Shown: piece by piece, positions 22,885 through 35,279 of the stretch
How positions within the stretch are numbered: the first letter of the stretch is position 1
How the letters are laid out: every line of letters starts with the position of its first letter
NCBI RefSeq assembly: GCF_950295315.1
Contig: NC_080166.1
Location: 97,531,141-97,595,140 of the forward strand
Length of the DNA stretch: 64,000 nt
Reading direction: 5' to 3'
Source of the DNA: Erinaceus europaeus
Taxonomy: Eukaryota > Chordata > Mammalia > Eulipotyphla > Erinaceidae
Translations under genes and position numbers: made by a program
Notes under the pieces: generated by a model
Told to the model about the DNA's origin: nothing
Database searches by the model: none
Seen by the model: only the letters and a program-made list of their open reading frames with translations

Positions 22885-23440
22885 ACTGAGGAGACATGTT
22901 TACACACAATAACAGATTTATTACAAAGGATATAATTAAGGAACAGCCATTGGAATACTTAGGGCAAGGGTTATGAAAAGGACACTGAACTTTCATGTTT
23001 TGTTCAGGGACACCATCTTTCTTAAGTCTCCATCTTGTTGCCAGCCTGGAAGTTCTTTGAAGCTATCGTCTTTGGCATTTGTGGGAACTTTATGACACAA
23101 GAATAGCTGGTTAGTTCATTGATCAATGGTAATGAAACTCAATATCCATGCTTTCTTCTTTCCCTAGAGACTGGTTGATGGGACTGGAAATTACAATCAT
23201 ATGGTCACCAAACCAAATGGTCAGTTCTCCAAGAAGTCATTAAGTGCTTTTAAACTGCCTTATTCACATAACAAAAGAACACTTTTCTAATTCACAACAC
23301 TTAGGGAATTCCAAGGGTTGGGAAACTGTGATTCAGGAATTTGAGGTGAAACAAAATGTATTTCAGAAATAATTTTTGATGATTGGAAAGACCAAATTAT
23401 AAATTACATCAATGTGAGACTCCAATTAATCCCACCCTCC
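22885..23440 (-). mobile_element. Ancient solo LTR of an endogenous retrovirus, antisense (tentative)
   Basis: A block order typical of old placental LTRs is visible: TTTATTACAAAGGATAT, GCCAGCCTGGAAGTTCTTTGA, ATTGATCAATGGTAATGAAACTCAAT, GGGACTGGAAATTACAATCA, CATAACAAAAGAACACTTTT and GGGAATTCCAAGGGTT. Read on the minus strand, TTTATT at 22917-22922 becomes an AATAAA poly(A) signal near the LTR 3' side. I recall this pattern from ERV LTR consensus sequences but cannot name the family reliably. No paired LTR or internal region is seen. Confidence 0.55.
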
Positions 23441-23594
23441 AATATTTATATACTTAAAATATATAATGTGCTCTAAGAAAGAATGTTCCAGAAAGAATGG
23501 CTTATCATGGTTCTTATTCTTTAGTAACTTTATGCAGCTTAAATTTTCAGGAAAGACATTAATAAGAGAAACACATGAACATTCTTCTAATTTT

Positions 23595-23741
23595 GAGAGC
23601 TAGTTGTAGCACTGCTTCAACATTTGTGAAGTTTTTCCCCTGCTGGTGGCAACTGGGTGGGGTGGGGGGAAGGCTTGAACCTGGGTCCTTGTGCATTGTA
23701 TATTGTGTGCTTAACCAGAAGCACCACTGTCCTGCCCCTAT
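23595..23741 (-). mobile_element. Family B SINE, antisense, partial
   Basis: GTAGCACTGCTTCAACATTTGTGAAG, CTTGAACCTGGGTCCTTGTGC and GCACCACTGTCCTGCCCC are complements of the body, B-box and head. The tail is lost. Confidence 0.75.
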
Positions 23742-25228
23742 TGTTGATAATGTTTTCATTGTTATATTTCCCTATATATATTGACAAAAAATGAATAAAG
23801 TAGATAAATATCCAATAGTAGGTATTATTAATGTAAATATCTGCATAACTTTGAAGAAGCAGCTCAAAATCAGACAAAGACACTAGTTGGGTTCACAATA
23901 TGATGAAAAAGTGCGAACAGTAAGTGAACAACATTCTAAGCTAAATACTAAACAAGACCCAGAAGAGACGGAGTAAGTAAGTATGAATTTGCTTTTCTAA
24001 ATTGTGGGGTAGAATATTTGCAGCTCATATTGAAGATTTATGTTGACTCTGGAAAGTATGTTTTTGGTCACTTGACTCTTGGAACAGTGAAAATGTATGT
24101 GGCATCTAGTAGGTATTCTTCTTATTTTTGGACATTATTTTTTTATAAGAAATAACTTAGGAAAAAAAAAAGATTCTTTCCTCTCTCCCATATCCTTCAT
24201 TCTGAAATAATTAATAATGTCAAGAAGGATTAGAAGTTCAAATTATAAATGCAAATACTCTATAGCTAGATGTATAAAAATCTACTAATGTGTAAATTAA
24301 AATATTTTCTAATCATGCATATAAGTTGAATTATTCTGACTTGTTTTTAATTAATACATTTGTAATTAATACATTTTTATTTGAAATGGCATCAGTTTTT
24401 CATCACCCAGGTATGACTTTTTAAACTATCATTCTTTTTTACTCCTTGGAGATTTAAGATCATGGAATTTTTATAGCATATTAGTCCAAATGATTCTTTA
24501 ATGAATTAGTGATTTAAAACATATTGTGTGGGTAGAAATCAATGTTACTATTGATCCTTACTTGATCTTTAGCCGTAAACTGGAAAAGGAATGCTTTTAT
24601 TATGTGAATACTTCCCAAAACTTTTGTGTGATAAATTGTTTGCAATTTCCTCAGTATTTCAAAGTTGAATGCTTTCATACTGGAGTTACTAAATAAATCA
24701 CTCTTGTGGGGAGAAAAAAAAAAAACAACTGTTTCAATTTTCTAATTTTGGTCCTATCTGTTGAATAGTATAAAGGGAAGTAAGCCTACTGCCATGTAGC
24801 TGGTAAGTTTTTATATCATCTTAGTGAATCAGATTCACAGAGTTTGACAGAGGTAAATTTGTGGCTATGGTCAGAAAGCCAATAGCTTATCTGGTCTATG
24901 TTATAGTAAATATAAGTTCTATATAGTAATAAAAATGTTGAAACTTCTGTGGTGCTTATGCTGGGGGTCTATCAAATAGGAGGTTTATTGCAACATGGCG
25001 GTTTTATTACATCACAGGTCTATTTAAGTACATAAAAGCCATGATGAGGAAATAGGAGGAAAGGACTAGTTAACATTATGGCTGGAACTATGAGTACTTC
25101 AGTTTAGTTTACCAGCATGCACTACATGGTGTGCAAGTCCCAGGGGAAGTAACATGAGGAGAAGATAGGTGAGCTGGTGAAGAGCAGTAGGAGAAGTGAT
25201 GAAGACAGCTTCTGCCAGACACTCATTC
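23742..25228. other. Unassigned AT-rich sequence
   Basis: No gene or well-supported repeat is seen in 1.5 kb. GGAGGTTTATTGCAACATGG near 24980 resembles the TTTATT side of an antisense LTR but is not enough to call one. Confidence 0.5.
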
Positions 25229-25240
25229 AAGTAACTTCTT

Positions 25241-25691
25241 CTTTTTATTTTTTTTTAAATTTATTTATTTTAAAAAGGAGATATTAACAAAACCATAGGA
25301 TAAGATAGGATAAGAGACCCCTCTCCACACAATTCCCACCAACTCCACACAATTCTCACCACCAGATCTCCGGATCCCATCCCCTCCCCTGATAGCTTTC
25401 CTATTCTTTATCCCTCTGGGAGCATGGACCCATGGTCGTTGTGGGTTGCAGAGCGTGGAAGGTCTGGCTTCTGTAATTGCTTCCCCGCTGAACATGGACA
25501 TTGACTGCTCAATCCATACTCCCAGCCTGCCTCTCTCTTTCCCTAGTAGGGTGGGGCTCTGGGGAAGCAGAGCTCCAGGACACATTGGTGGGGTCATCTG
25601 TTCAGAGAAGTCTGGTTGGCATCATGCTGGCATCTGGAACCTGGTGGCTGAAAAGAGTTAACATACAAAACCAAACAAATTGTTGTACATG
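25241..25691 (-). mobile_element. L1 3' end, 5'-truncated, with TSD
   Basis: This 450-bp piece of L1 3' UTR has an antisense A-rich tail at 25241-25275. The TSD AAGTAACTTCTT lies at 25229-25240 and 25692-25703. A short internal duplication of CCACACAATTC(C/T)CACCA occurs near 25325-25360. Confidence 0.93.
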
Positions 25692-25703
25692 AAGTAACTT
25701 CTT

Positions 25704-26407
25704 ATGCCCACAATCCCTTGTGAGTGTGCATAAGTCTGTCCAATGCTCTTGACATCAGCCCTATGCTAAGTATGCTCATGTTCCATAGTTCCTTTTGCTC
25801 ACTGAATGAACAGGGTTCCCAGCACTAAGTGAGAAGAACCACAACTGAAACAATTTCTGTCACTTGAACACTGAAGCTATGTTCTGATGTTGAAAGCAAA
25901 ACCCAGCTACATGACTACCAGACACTAAGTCTGCTCTATTCTTTTGGTTCTTCCCCATACTTGGAAGGAAGGAATAGTATTTCTTTCCTGAGTCATTGAT
26001 CCCTGTTAGAAAATAAATTACAACTGAAATGATTCCAGCACAAATTCATAGTTGCTCATGTCATAATCCTGATGAATGTGACTGGGGAAACAGAAGAGAA
26101 GTAAAATCCAATTGCATGACCACCCTTTCTTATTTCAAGTACAATTTTTTTTGGAGGGTAGTAGTTTGGTACCAAAGAAGTAATTTGAAATAAGCAAAAA
26201 GCAATAATCATGCATTGCCACTCTAAGTCTTCACTCTAAATGGTACTCAGTTTCTGGTATTAATTGGATTAACAGAAATTTACTGTTGCATACGTGCCTT
26301 CAAATATATTCACAGACAGCTATGTGATACTATACTACCTATAATCTATTTTATTTACATTCCAGGGCAAAATGAAAATAAGTTGAATATTTATTTCCTG
26401 AGAGAAT
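25704..26407. other. Unassigned sequence
   Basis: No gene or repeat is recognised. Confidence 0.5.
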
Positions 26408-26930
26408 GACATGACTTTTCAATTTACTTTTATTTTGCTATTATTCTATTGGTGGGTTAACAATTTACATTAGCTGTTGACACATGGGTACATTTTCTCA
26501 TCTACACATGATTGTGTCTACAGAAAACTTTTAATCCCCCTTAATTTAATGCATTTACTGCTGGCATGAACCAGTACCCCAACTTCGCTCTATTACCTTC
26601 CTTCCTCTCCTTCCTCAGTCTTTATTTTTTGTTTTGAGCTTATTATTATTATTATTATTATTATTTATGGGAGATTTAAGTTCTACAGTCATCAGTAAAT
26701 ATAATAGTGCATTTACATGCAATGACATTTCCCAGTTTTCCACATAACAGTACAACCTCCACTAGGTCCTCTGCCATCCTGTTCCAGGACCTGAACTCTT
26801 CCCCCCACCCACCCGAGCCTTTATACTTTGATGCAATACACCCCAAATCGGTCCAAGTTTAATTTTGTATTTTCCCTTTCTATCCTTGTGATTATGCTCC
26901 CACTTATAAGTGAAATCATCCTGTAATGAG
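26408..26930 (-). mobile_element. Two adjacent L1 3' ends, antisense, second type
   Basis: 26408-26640 (ATTGGTGGGTTAACAATTTACA... TTCCTCAGTC) and 26641-26930 ((TTA)n, then AGATTTAAGTTCTACAGTCA... TGTTCCAGGACCTGAACTC) are separate 3'-end copies, the second starting with its own T/A-rich tail. Both resemble the L1 at 13745-13960. Confidence 0.75.
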
Positions 26931-29165
26931 AATAACAAAATGTTAAGCTGTGTTTTTTAAAAATTGTATTCATATAATTAGTCTTAATTCACACTATTTA
27001 ATTCTGAACTGTGGAAATGTTATAGGTACTAAAAGAAAGAACAAAGTAGCTTGCTTTTGTGGATAACAAAACACTTCAATCTTTAGTGATTTAAAACAAT
27101 CCCCCCCCCCCCCAATTAGTACGATGGGTCTATAGGGCACTTTTGATCTGAGGCAGCATGGTTGAGAACGCATGATCTAGGAAGCCCACAATCGTGATTG
27201 TAATCTTTGTTGGCACAGTAGCATTTTTTTTTTTTTGCTACGTACAAAATTCTGAAGGAAACCAGTCTGGGCCAGTTCACAAAGAGTCAGTTCTAATCTA
27301 CAAGTACTATTCCCACCTTTGTTTGAATTACATCTGTTAAAGTGTCAATGACCACAATTAGTTGCATGCCAATGACCTGGAGTCTAGTGGTGGAGGAAAA
27401 AAAAATCCAGCTCCTGATTAGAGTAGATGAAAATTATTGTGGATACTTAAAAAAAAAAGTCTACCAAATGGAAGTGGTGGGAGAGAAAGTAAGATTTGAG
27501 AAGGTAAACTGCATTCTCTCTCTTTTTTCTAAAATATTTAGAATTTTATGTAATGAAAACTATCATGACTTTGGGATGGCATGGAAAGATAGTGAATTCT
27601 CTGAACTACAGCTGTAAACAGAGATTTCTGGGAATCTGAAGTTTCTCGAATCAAGGAACCAATTCTTAAATTAGAGTTTTAAACTGTCACACTTAAGTAG
27701 AAATATTCCCATTCTTTTCACCTCCTCAGTGGCATCATGTGGAAATTTTGAGACCTAAAGTTGTTCTTGCCAACAACATTGAGTTGGTTTCTAGTGAATT
27801 CTGAATGGCTGAAGACACAAACTTCAGGACTGGCATCTTCCAAGTTTTTTTCTCTACAACTAATTTTATCATTCAAATAGCTGCTGATTATAGGACTAAC
27901 CTTTGAGCCTGTTCACACAGATAAGGTTGTCAGTGTCAAAGATTATTAGGTACAAATAATAATAAAAAAGGAGGTTTATTGGCTTGTAAACAAATTAAGT
28001 TGGGGAGAATGTCAGGATAGGACATAACAAGCAAGCTTCAAAAGGTTGAAGTGGAGATCTGGTGTCATTTCTGGCTGAATTTGGACTGATGTAAAGTATG
28101 TACATATTTTTGGAGTTTTTAGGTCAGAACATATGCATATTTATGAGAGATGAAGTCTTGTTTGGTTGAACATACAATTATAATTTACTATATGAGTATT
28201 AAATGGCAGAGTAACCTCAACAGGTTATTGTTTTTAGTATGGTAATGAAGGAAAAGAAAACTATAGATATAGTAGGACTGCCTAGTGTACAAGCTGATTG
28301 ACCAGTGTGGTCCAGTCTGTAGTCCTTATTGGAACAAATATGTTCCTTAACCTCATGGTTCAATCAAAGCCAAAATAATTTAACAATGTCACAGCTTCTA
28401 GAGAAGAGTTACCACAGAGTCCAAAACCAAAAGCCTCTGCATTTATGCATTGTGTGTTTACTTTGACAAAAAGGAAAAGGGGGAGAATTGTACAAAGTTT
28501 GGATTGATTATATGTGGAAGGTTCCACAAAGGCTGACACTCTGGGCAAGGTGAAGAGAAGGAGCTGGATCATGGATGCATGGGCAGCAGGTCCTCTCTAT
28601 ACCTTGACCTGCTCTTGGCTAGGTTATGATGGGAATGGTGAAGTAGAAAGGAATGTGTACTGGATTCTATGTCTACTTTTTGTCTCAAGAAGTTTCTCAC
28701 AAATACATACATCTTTGCTCAGTAGACTTGTATCTCTCTCTGTCTCTCTTTCTCCCTACCTACCTACCTATCATCTACCACCTATCTCCTATACACATAG
28801 ATTTTAGTAGAGATAACATTAAAATTACTTCTTACTTCCATGTAAAAATGATACTAGGTTATTTGGGGGTGGGGTGAAACAAATTGGGTAAAATAGGGTA
28901 TAAATAGAACTTGGCTTTTGGTCTGTAAGTGTGGGAGAGGTTTGGGAATTTGAGACCAAAACCACAAATGGAGAGTGGTATCAGCAGTTATGATGCCCTT
29001 ACGTTGGATGGGAGACTTTATATACACACATTTATTTCTTCTGATAAGACAGTGTGGGAGGTATGCTTCTCATGGTGCTTGTGAGACACTAAGTTCTGGT
29101 CTTAATTGAAGTAAAAGATAAATGAGCCACAGGGAGACATGGCAATAACTAGAGCTTCTATTCTA
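26931..29165. other. Unassigned sequence with short simple repeats
   Basis: It contains a 13-base C run at 27101-27113, a T run near 27228, and a small CTAC/CTAT tract near 28755-28790. No exon is recognised. The 91-codon frame at 27342-27617 and the 97-codon frame at 28514-28807 have no family signature. Confidence 0.5.
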
Positions 29166-29169
29166 TTTA

Positions 29170-29520
29170 GAAGATTCCTTTTTAATTTTTATTTTATTTT
29201 TTAGTATTTTATTGGGGGTTTAATGGCTTAAATTGTTCATAACTGGGTAACATTTCACATCTCCCCAGGACAGATAGGTCTGCAACACACAGTAACGCCC
29301 AACTTAGGCCCATTCCACCATCATACACCATGACACAACATGAAAGTATTTCCTTGGTTTCATTTTGCTTGGACCTTGAAGGTATCATGTTAAGTAAGAT
29401 AAACCAAAATAGAGAGGAACAAATACCAAATAATATCACAAATAATTTTCACTTAAGAAACAAGGACAAAAGGGGAAAGCGCAAAGTGAAATTTGAACTG
29501 GGTGTAGTATATTGCACGAA
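29170..29520 (-). mobile_element. L1 with 5' inversion
   Basis: 29170-29345 is an antisense L1 3' end (TTTTATTGGGGGTTTAATGG... CCACCATCATACACCATG). From about 29346 the orientation flips: TGGACCTTGAAGGTATCATG... encodes LDLEGIMLSKI on the plus strand, matching [11 protein letters not shown] at the ORF2 C terminus of the 59.6-kb L1. Opposed halves of one short L1 are the classic outcome of twin priming. Confidence 0.75.
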
Positions 29521-29886
29521 GGCAGCCGCCTTTTTAGTGCATAGCCTGAGGTTCAGTGTTACCTCGACTCCAAAGGAAAAAATTGCTCCAATTCATCTTT
29601 TTCCTAGATGTCTTCCTTAGTTATCATAAACTCATAAAATGTATTTAGTCTAGTGACAAAACTTTTTTCCATCAGGTGCTTCATTTCAAGCATCTTACAT
29701 TTCTACCTTCCTTCTCTGACTTTCTGTTTGTTATTTGTCAGGTGAATGAAACTAAGACCCAGGTACTTGTTCTCACACTTCTTCAATCACTTCTGCTTGC
29801 CTTGTCTTGGAGTCTGAAGATAACTAGCTACTTTATTTCATCACTTTGTTGTCCTTGGGGCTGCATTGTTCTCGGGCAACTTTTTA

Positions 29887-30088
29887 AAAAATATGTTTTT
29901 AAATTTACTTATTATTGAATAGAGACAGACAGAACTTGAGACAGGAGAGGTAGAGAGACACCTACAGCCCTGCTTCACAGCTTGTGAGGCTTTCCCCCTG
30001 CAGGTGGGGACCAGGAGCTTAAGCCGGGTTCCTTGTGCATTGTAATGTGTGCACTCAACCAGGTGTGCCACTGCCTGGTCCCTTTGGC
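29887..30088 (-). mobile_element. Family B SINE, antisense
   Basis: The tail, body (CAGCCCTGCTTCACAGCTTG), B-box and head (CAACCAGGTGTGCCACTGCC) are present. A 10-bp TSD, CAACTTTTTA, lies at 29877-29886 and 30089-30098. Confidence 0.88.
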
Positions 30089-30250
30089 CAACTTTTTATA
30101 GATATAATGGGTGATATAGATATGAAGGAGAGGCATCATAGCATTGAAACTCTTGGGTCAGGGTACTGGAACCTAGATCTCCATCAGTCTTTTCAGCAAT
30201 TTGAGGCATCAGGTATATAGGCTCACACCCTTGGTACAGATTGTTCTTTT

Positions 30251-30766
30251 TTTTTCGTTTAATTTTTTATTTAAGAAAGGATTAATGAACAAAACCATAA
30301 GGTAGGAGGGGTACAACTCCACACAATTCCCACCACCCAATCTCCATAACCCACCCCCTCCCCTGATAGCTTTCCCATTCTCTATCCCTCTGGGAGCGTG
30401 GACCCAGGGTCATTGAGGGTTGCAGAAGGTAGAAGGTCTGGCTTCTGTAATTGCTTCCCCACTGAACATGGGCGTTGACTGGTCAGTCCATACTCCCAGT
30501 CTGCCTCTCTCTTTCCCTAGTAGGGTGTGTCTCTGGGGAAGCTGAGCTCCAGGACACATTGGTGGGGTCTTCAATCCAGGGAAGCCTGGCCAGCATCGTG
30601 GTGGCATCTGGAACCTGGTGATTGAAAAGAGAGTTAACATACGAAGCCAAACAAATTGTTGAGCAATCATGGATCCAAAGCTTGGAATAGTGGAGAGGAA
30701 ATGTTAGGGAGGTACTCACTGCAAACTCTAGTGTACTTCTGCTTTCAGGTATATATTTTGCAGTAG
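30251..30766 (-). mobile_element. L1 3' end of the young subfamily, with TSD
   Basis: It is nearly collinear with 59640-60150 of the L1 at the right edge. The TSD TTGTTCTTTT lies at 30241-30250 and 30767-30776. It is 5'-truncated within the 3' UTR. Confidence 0.93.
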
Positions 30767-30776
30767 TTGTTCTTTT

Positions 30777-33180
30777 GAGCTATCCCAGTTGATGATATTT
30801 ATTTACTGCCAAGATACTATTAATGTGATTTTTCCACAGGATGCATTTCTCTCCAGAATCCACAGCTTTGTCAATTCTCCTATTGCCTGTCTCAGTGGGA
30901 TCTAAATTTGGGGGATTTAGAGGTGTGGGCCTGGTTCCAGCATTTAGATTTTCCCCATCTGTCTGTTTTTGCCGTAGTTAACCTCTGAGTTGGGTGCTGT
31001 CAAATAGTACTAGCACTTTATTCAACTTAACTAATTCTGAGTGAACAACTCATAAAACCAGTGAAACCATATTTTGTAGGGAAATGCTATTCCTGGAAAC
31101 ACTGAGAAAAAGAATAAAGGAATTAATTTTGAATCATCAAAGAGAAAATGTGTTTTCTTCTAAAGTGTGCAATATACCCATAATGAATGTTATTTTTGTT
31201 GTTACTGTTTGTTTTTAGTTTTCACTCTTTCAAAATTCAGCTGGAGTAATTACAATAGACTTGTCCAATTAAAAAAAATAGGGAGATTCTAGCTACTAAT
31301 GAACTTGTATTTCATTTCATTAATTTTACATCAATGCTTTTTCTGATCACTTATGTCCTGGAAGAGTGGTTTAAGGTATTTACAAATTGGATGGATCACT
31401 TGCACACTATTAAAATGATCAACGTTGCCTTGACTTCTTTACTTGTTCCCATGACTACCATATAAATTTCCCAGCGCGATCATTTAAAGAGCCGCGTAAA
31501 ATTTTAGATGATTTCCTTTGGAAGGGTAAGAGACCTTGAATTAATAGGACCATTCTTCTGAATGTTTAGGGTAAAGAAAAAAAGGAGTTATTACCTCTCC
31601 TCCTTGAAATGGTAAGACTTACCACTTGCTTCTTATGTAGCATCTTAACAAGAAATTGCAATTGTAGCTTGCCTTACTTGAATAATACTTTTTTTTAATA
31701 ACCTTATAAGAATGGGTGAAAATGCTGAATTCTCTAAATGTGGAGAGATCTATTACAGATTTCACCAAGAAAAATTATAATTATGACCTTCTACCTGGTT
31801 TTACAGTTATTATATTTTAGATAAATTAGGCAACCAAATGGCACTGCAAATTTTACTTTTCATTTTGTAGTTACTACTTCTTTAAAAAGCTTATGTAAGC
31901 AGTTTAATGTGTCTACAATTTTCTCCAAAGTGTGAATATAAAAATGAGTTTATAAATTAGAAGTCCCACTTCTGTAACCCAATATGTCATTTTTATCATT
32001 TGTCATAAGAAATTAATTCCTGCTGAATATTAAACATTAAATAAGCAAGATCTGCCTTACTGTGAATATTCCAATATTTGAGTATAAACAGATCACTCAT
32101 TCTTTTAGAGAATGAGAAACTATTCTACTAATGAGTAAAGTCATTTTTAATAAAATCATGACTTTTTTATCATTTGTGTAAAAAGCTTTGCAGAAAAAAA
32201 TTCAAAACTTTTTTTCTGAATGGTTTAGCACCAAATTTAAAAATTGGATAAAATCATGAAAGTTGATAAGAATAGAAACAATGTCATTTGACTGAATACA
32301 GACCTCGATAATACGAAGTTATAATGAGTTTTCCAATTTTGATCACTTAGAGTCAACTAAACCTAAATAAACATCGGCACTTCTGAGAAAAGATTATTGA
32401 TGCTAAAATTCCTCAAACTATACATATTTAGTTAATAAGCAATGTCTGATTTTTCTCTGATTTATATCACAGCCCAGGAGATATATAGTTATATATCTAT
32501 ATGCCTATATATTTCCTAAGGCAGCCAGTTGCAACTCTTGAGGCAACATATAATAAGCAGTTTAGCTTGTTGAATTTCAGAAAATTTGGATGCAGACCAC
32601 ATACTGTATTTATTTTATGTTCATGGTTTTAGTCAAGGGTTTACGTGATTTATTTCTAAAATAGCTATTTATCTCTTTCCTTTTGAAAGCTAAGTATTTT
32701 ATCTTCTTATTATATATTTAATGATAAAAAGTTAACATGTATACACACTTATAAAATGATGGTACTTGCTACTGAAATTAATATAGGATATCATATACTT
32801 TTTTCAATGAGAAAAATGAGATATTTACTTAATATGTATTTATTGTTATATGAAAAGTAAGGTATTTTTATGATATGTGACATATGTTTACAAAGATTAA
32901 TGCAAAAGGACTGACCATATCTTGAAAACCAAGATGCTAAATCATTCTCCTACATTTTTTAATGGATAGGAATTGAATCATGATGTAAAAAAAAAAAATC
33001 AAAATTTTCTTTCAGTTGTTTTATTTGCTTCAATAAGTATTTTTTTTTTGTCTTGGGGTTGTAGAACACACATTATACTAGAATTGGTTTGAAGTGTGAA
33101 AGAGGGTAGGATAATTTGAAGAATAATGAAAAGACAGTTGATTAATGTGTTTCAATAAAACTTCAGATTGTACCATAAAA
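30777..33180. other. Longest repeat-poor stretch, AT-rich
   Basis: 2.4 kb with no SINE, L1 or LTR signature recognised by eye, no exon-like open frame and no strong structure. Confidence 0.55.
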
Positions 33181-33182
33181 TG

Positions 33183-33430
33183 TTTATTTATTTTTTATGT
33201 TTTTCATTGGGGGTTAATGGTTTACACATTAACATTAGTTGTTCACACATGAATAAATTTTCTCATCTCACCATAAGTGTCTGCAGAACATTCTCACCCC
33301 TAGCCTAGGTCTTTTTCCACCATCATGCACTAAGACCCCAAGGCCATCTCCAAGTCCTCCCCTCCTCTTCCTTCTCAGAGTCCTTTGCTTTAGTGCAACC
33401 TAGGTGTCCAACAAGAGGTTGCTATTTTCA
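33183..33430 (-). mobile_element. L1 3' end, antisense, second type
   Basis: TTTTTCATTGGGGGTTAATGGTTTACACATTAAC... CACCATCATGCACTAAGACC matches the 29170 and 58612 copies. Confidence 0.75.
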
Positions 33431-33460
33431 ATAGCTCTTCTATAAAATATTTAAAATTGG

Positions 33461-33745
33461 GGGGCTGGGCGGTAGCGCAGCGGGTTAAGCACACTTGGCC
33501 CAAAGTGCAAGGACCTGCGGGGGGGCGGGGGTTGCTTCACAGGCGGTGAAGCTTGTCTGCAGGTGTCTTTCTCGACCCTTCTCTGTCTTCCTCTCCTCCA
33601 TTTCTCTCTGTCCTATCCAACAACAATGACAGCAATAACAACAACAACAATAATAACAACAATAAAAACAAGGGCAAGGCCTCCAGGAGCAGTGGATTAG
33701 TAGTGCAGGCATCAGGCCCCAGCAGTAACCCTGGAGGTAAAAAAA
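33461..33745 (+). mobile_element. Family A SINE lacking its B-box
   Basis: An intact A-box head (GGGCGGTAGCGCAGCGGGTTAAGC) jumps from GCAAGGACC straight to a G-rich run and TTGCTTCACAGGCGGTGAAGC. The roughly 40 bp carrying the B-box and the CCGGCTCCCCACC joint is missing. The long-form end is present. Confidence 0.9.
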
Positions 33746-34480
33746 AAACAAAAATTAAGATTGAATTAGTTTACCAAAGTCTTTTGAGGTAGCCATTTTT
33801 TTTAAATAGCAAATCCAGTTCACTAATTGAGATTAGCTTTTTGAACAGTTGTGAAAAGGTAGTCAGTTGGGAGTTATATTTTATTTTTAGGGATTTTTTA
33901 ATTGAAAATGACAGAAAAAATGTTACTGAGTTTAAACAAAGACTATCTTATCAGTATCAGGAGTGTGACTGGCCCTGGAATCAAGATCTCAGACGTTATG
34001 AAGACCTCTCTGTGTCTTTATTTTCAATTCCTGTCAACATGTCTGTTTTCATCCTTACTCTAAAGACCTCAGTGCAACTGGCAGCTAAAAATTAACACTA
34101 GAGTGTCAAAGAATAGAGAATTTGACTCCAGTGGATTAGCCCAATACAAATTTCTCTAAGAAGACCAATTTGGTTAATTAGAATAAGTCTGGTTATATGG
34201 TTGGGAGTCCCCACCTTAATATTAGAGAAATGGGAAGTAGGTAATAGAGCAGTAGATAGAACTCCAACTGCACAGACCACAAGAGTGTTTATTCTATATG
34301 AACTGTGGATAAGAGTGGGGAAAAGATGGGAGGGCATTAGATGTAAATTGTGTATACTTTATGATATCACTGGGCTCAATGTGGACTTCTCATCACTTTG
34401 CAGATTTTGTTTAGTTCTTGTATTTTGAATGCATCTAAGAAAGTGGATCTTTAGTCATAGTTATTGTGGTATTTTTTTTC
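33746..34480. other. Unassigned sequence
   Basis: No gene or repeat is recognised. The 84-codon frame at 33841-34095 has no recognisable features. Confidence 0.5.
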
Positions 34481-34484
34481 AGGT

Positions 34485-34747
34485 GTTTTTTAAATATTTA
34501 TTTATTTCCTTTTGTTGCCCTTGTTGTTGTTATTGATGTCCTCTTTGTTAGATAGGACAGATAGAAATGGAGAGAGGTGGGGAAAATAGAGAGGGGGAGA
34601 GAAAGACAGACACCTGCAGACCTGCTTTACGGCTTGTGAAGTGACTCCTCTGCAGGTGGGGAGCCAGGGCTGGAACCCCGGTCCTTATGCCGGTCCTTGC
34701 ACTTTGTGCCACCTGTGCTTAACCCGCTGTGCTACTGCCCGGCTCCC
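34485..34747 (-). mobile_element. Family A SINE, antisense
   Basis: It runs from an antisense tail (AAATATTTATTTATTTCC, then TTTTGTTGCCCTTGTTG) through the body to a clean head (TTAACCCGCTGTGCTACTGCC CGGCTCCC). Confidence 0.92.
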
Positions 34748-35279
34748 TTGTTTAAGGGTTTACTTGCCTTCATGTGTTGTTTTTTTTATGTGTAGGAAAA
34801 GATATACATATATTGACAAGGCAGAGTAGCACAGAAACAGGGCAATAATATACCTCTCTGTGAATATGCTTAGACCTAATAAGCTTGGTCATCAAGTAGA
34901 AGGGCCTAAAGAAGACACCATAAATTTCCTAGTAAAATATTTGACACTTAGGCCTAGACACCCTCCTTTCAATACAAACTACTACACTTTCCTTAACCAC
35001 TCTATCTGCACAACTAACTACACAAAAGAAAGTAAGATACATTTCTTAAACTATTCTGACAGCATCAGAATTACTGTCACCTTTTGATAATCTTAAAAAG
35101 GAACACTGTATACAGTTAGCCAAGAGATATACTGGCAAGAAATATATATACTAAAGGACAATTATTGTCCAATTTTGACAACCTTTATTAGAATCATCAA
35201 GCAAGTAAATGTGGTAAAATTTAAGGTTGACTTAGATACCCCCTCCACTGAAATCCTGCGTATGTAATTCCCAAACTTG
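34748..35279. other. Unassigned sequence, possibly upstream L1 3' UTR
   Basis: It is AT-rich and adjoins a plus-strand L1 3' UTR. Diverged UTR may extend into it, but I could not match blocks. Confidence 0.4.

Noticed and set aside
27342..27617. 91-codon frame as a host exon
   Set aside because: No splice-site context, similarity or codon signature could be recognised, and it contains A-runs typical of random AT-rich DNA.
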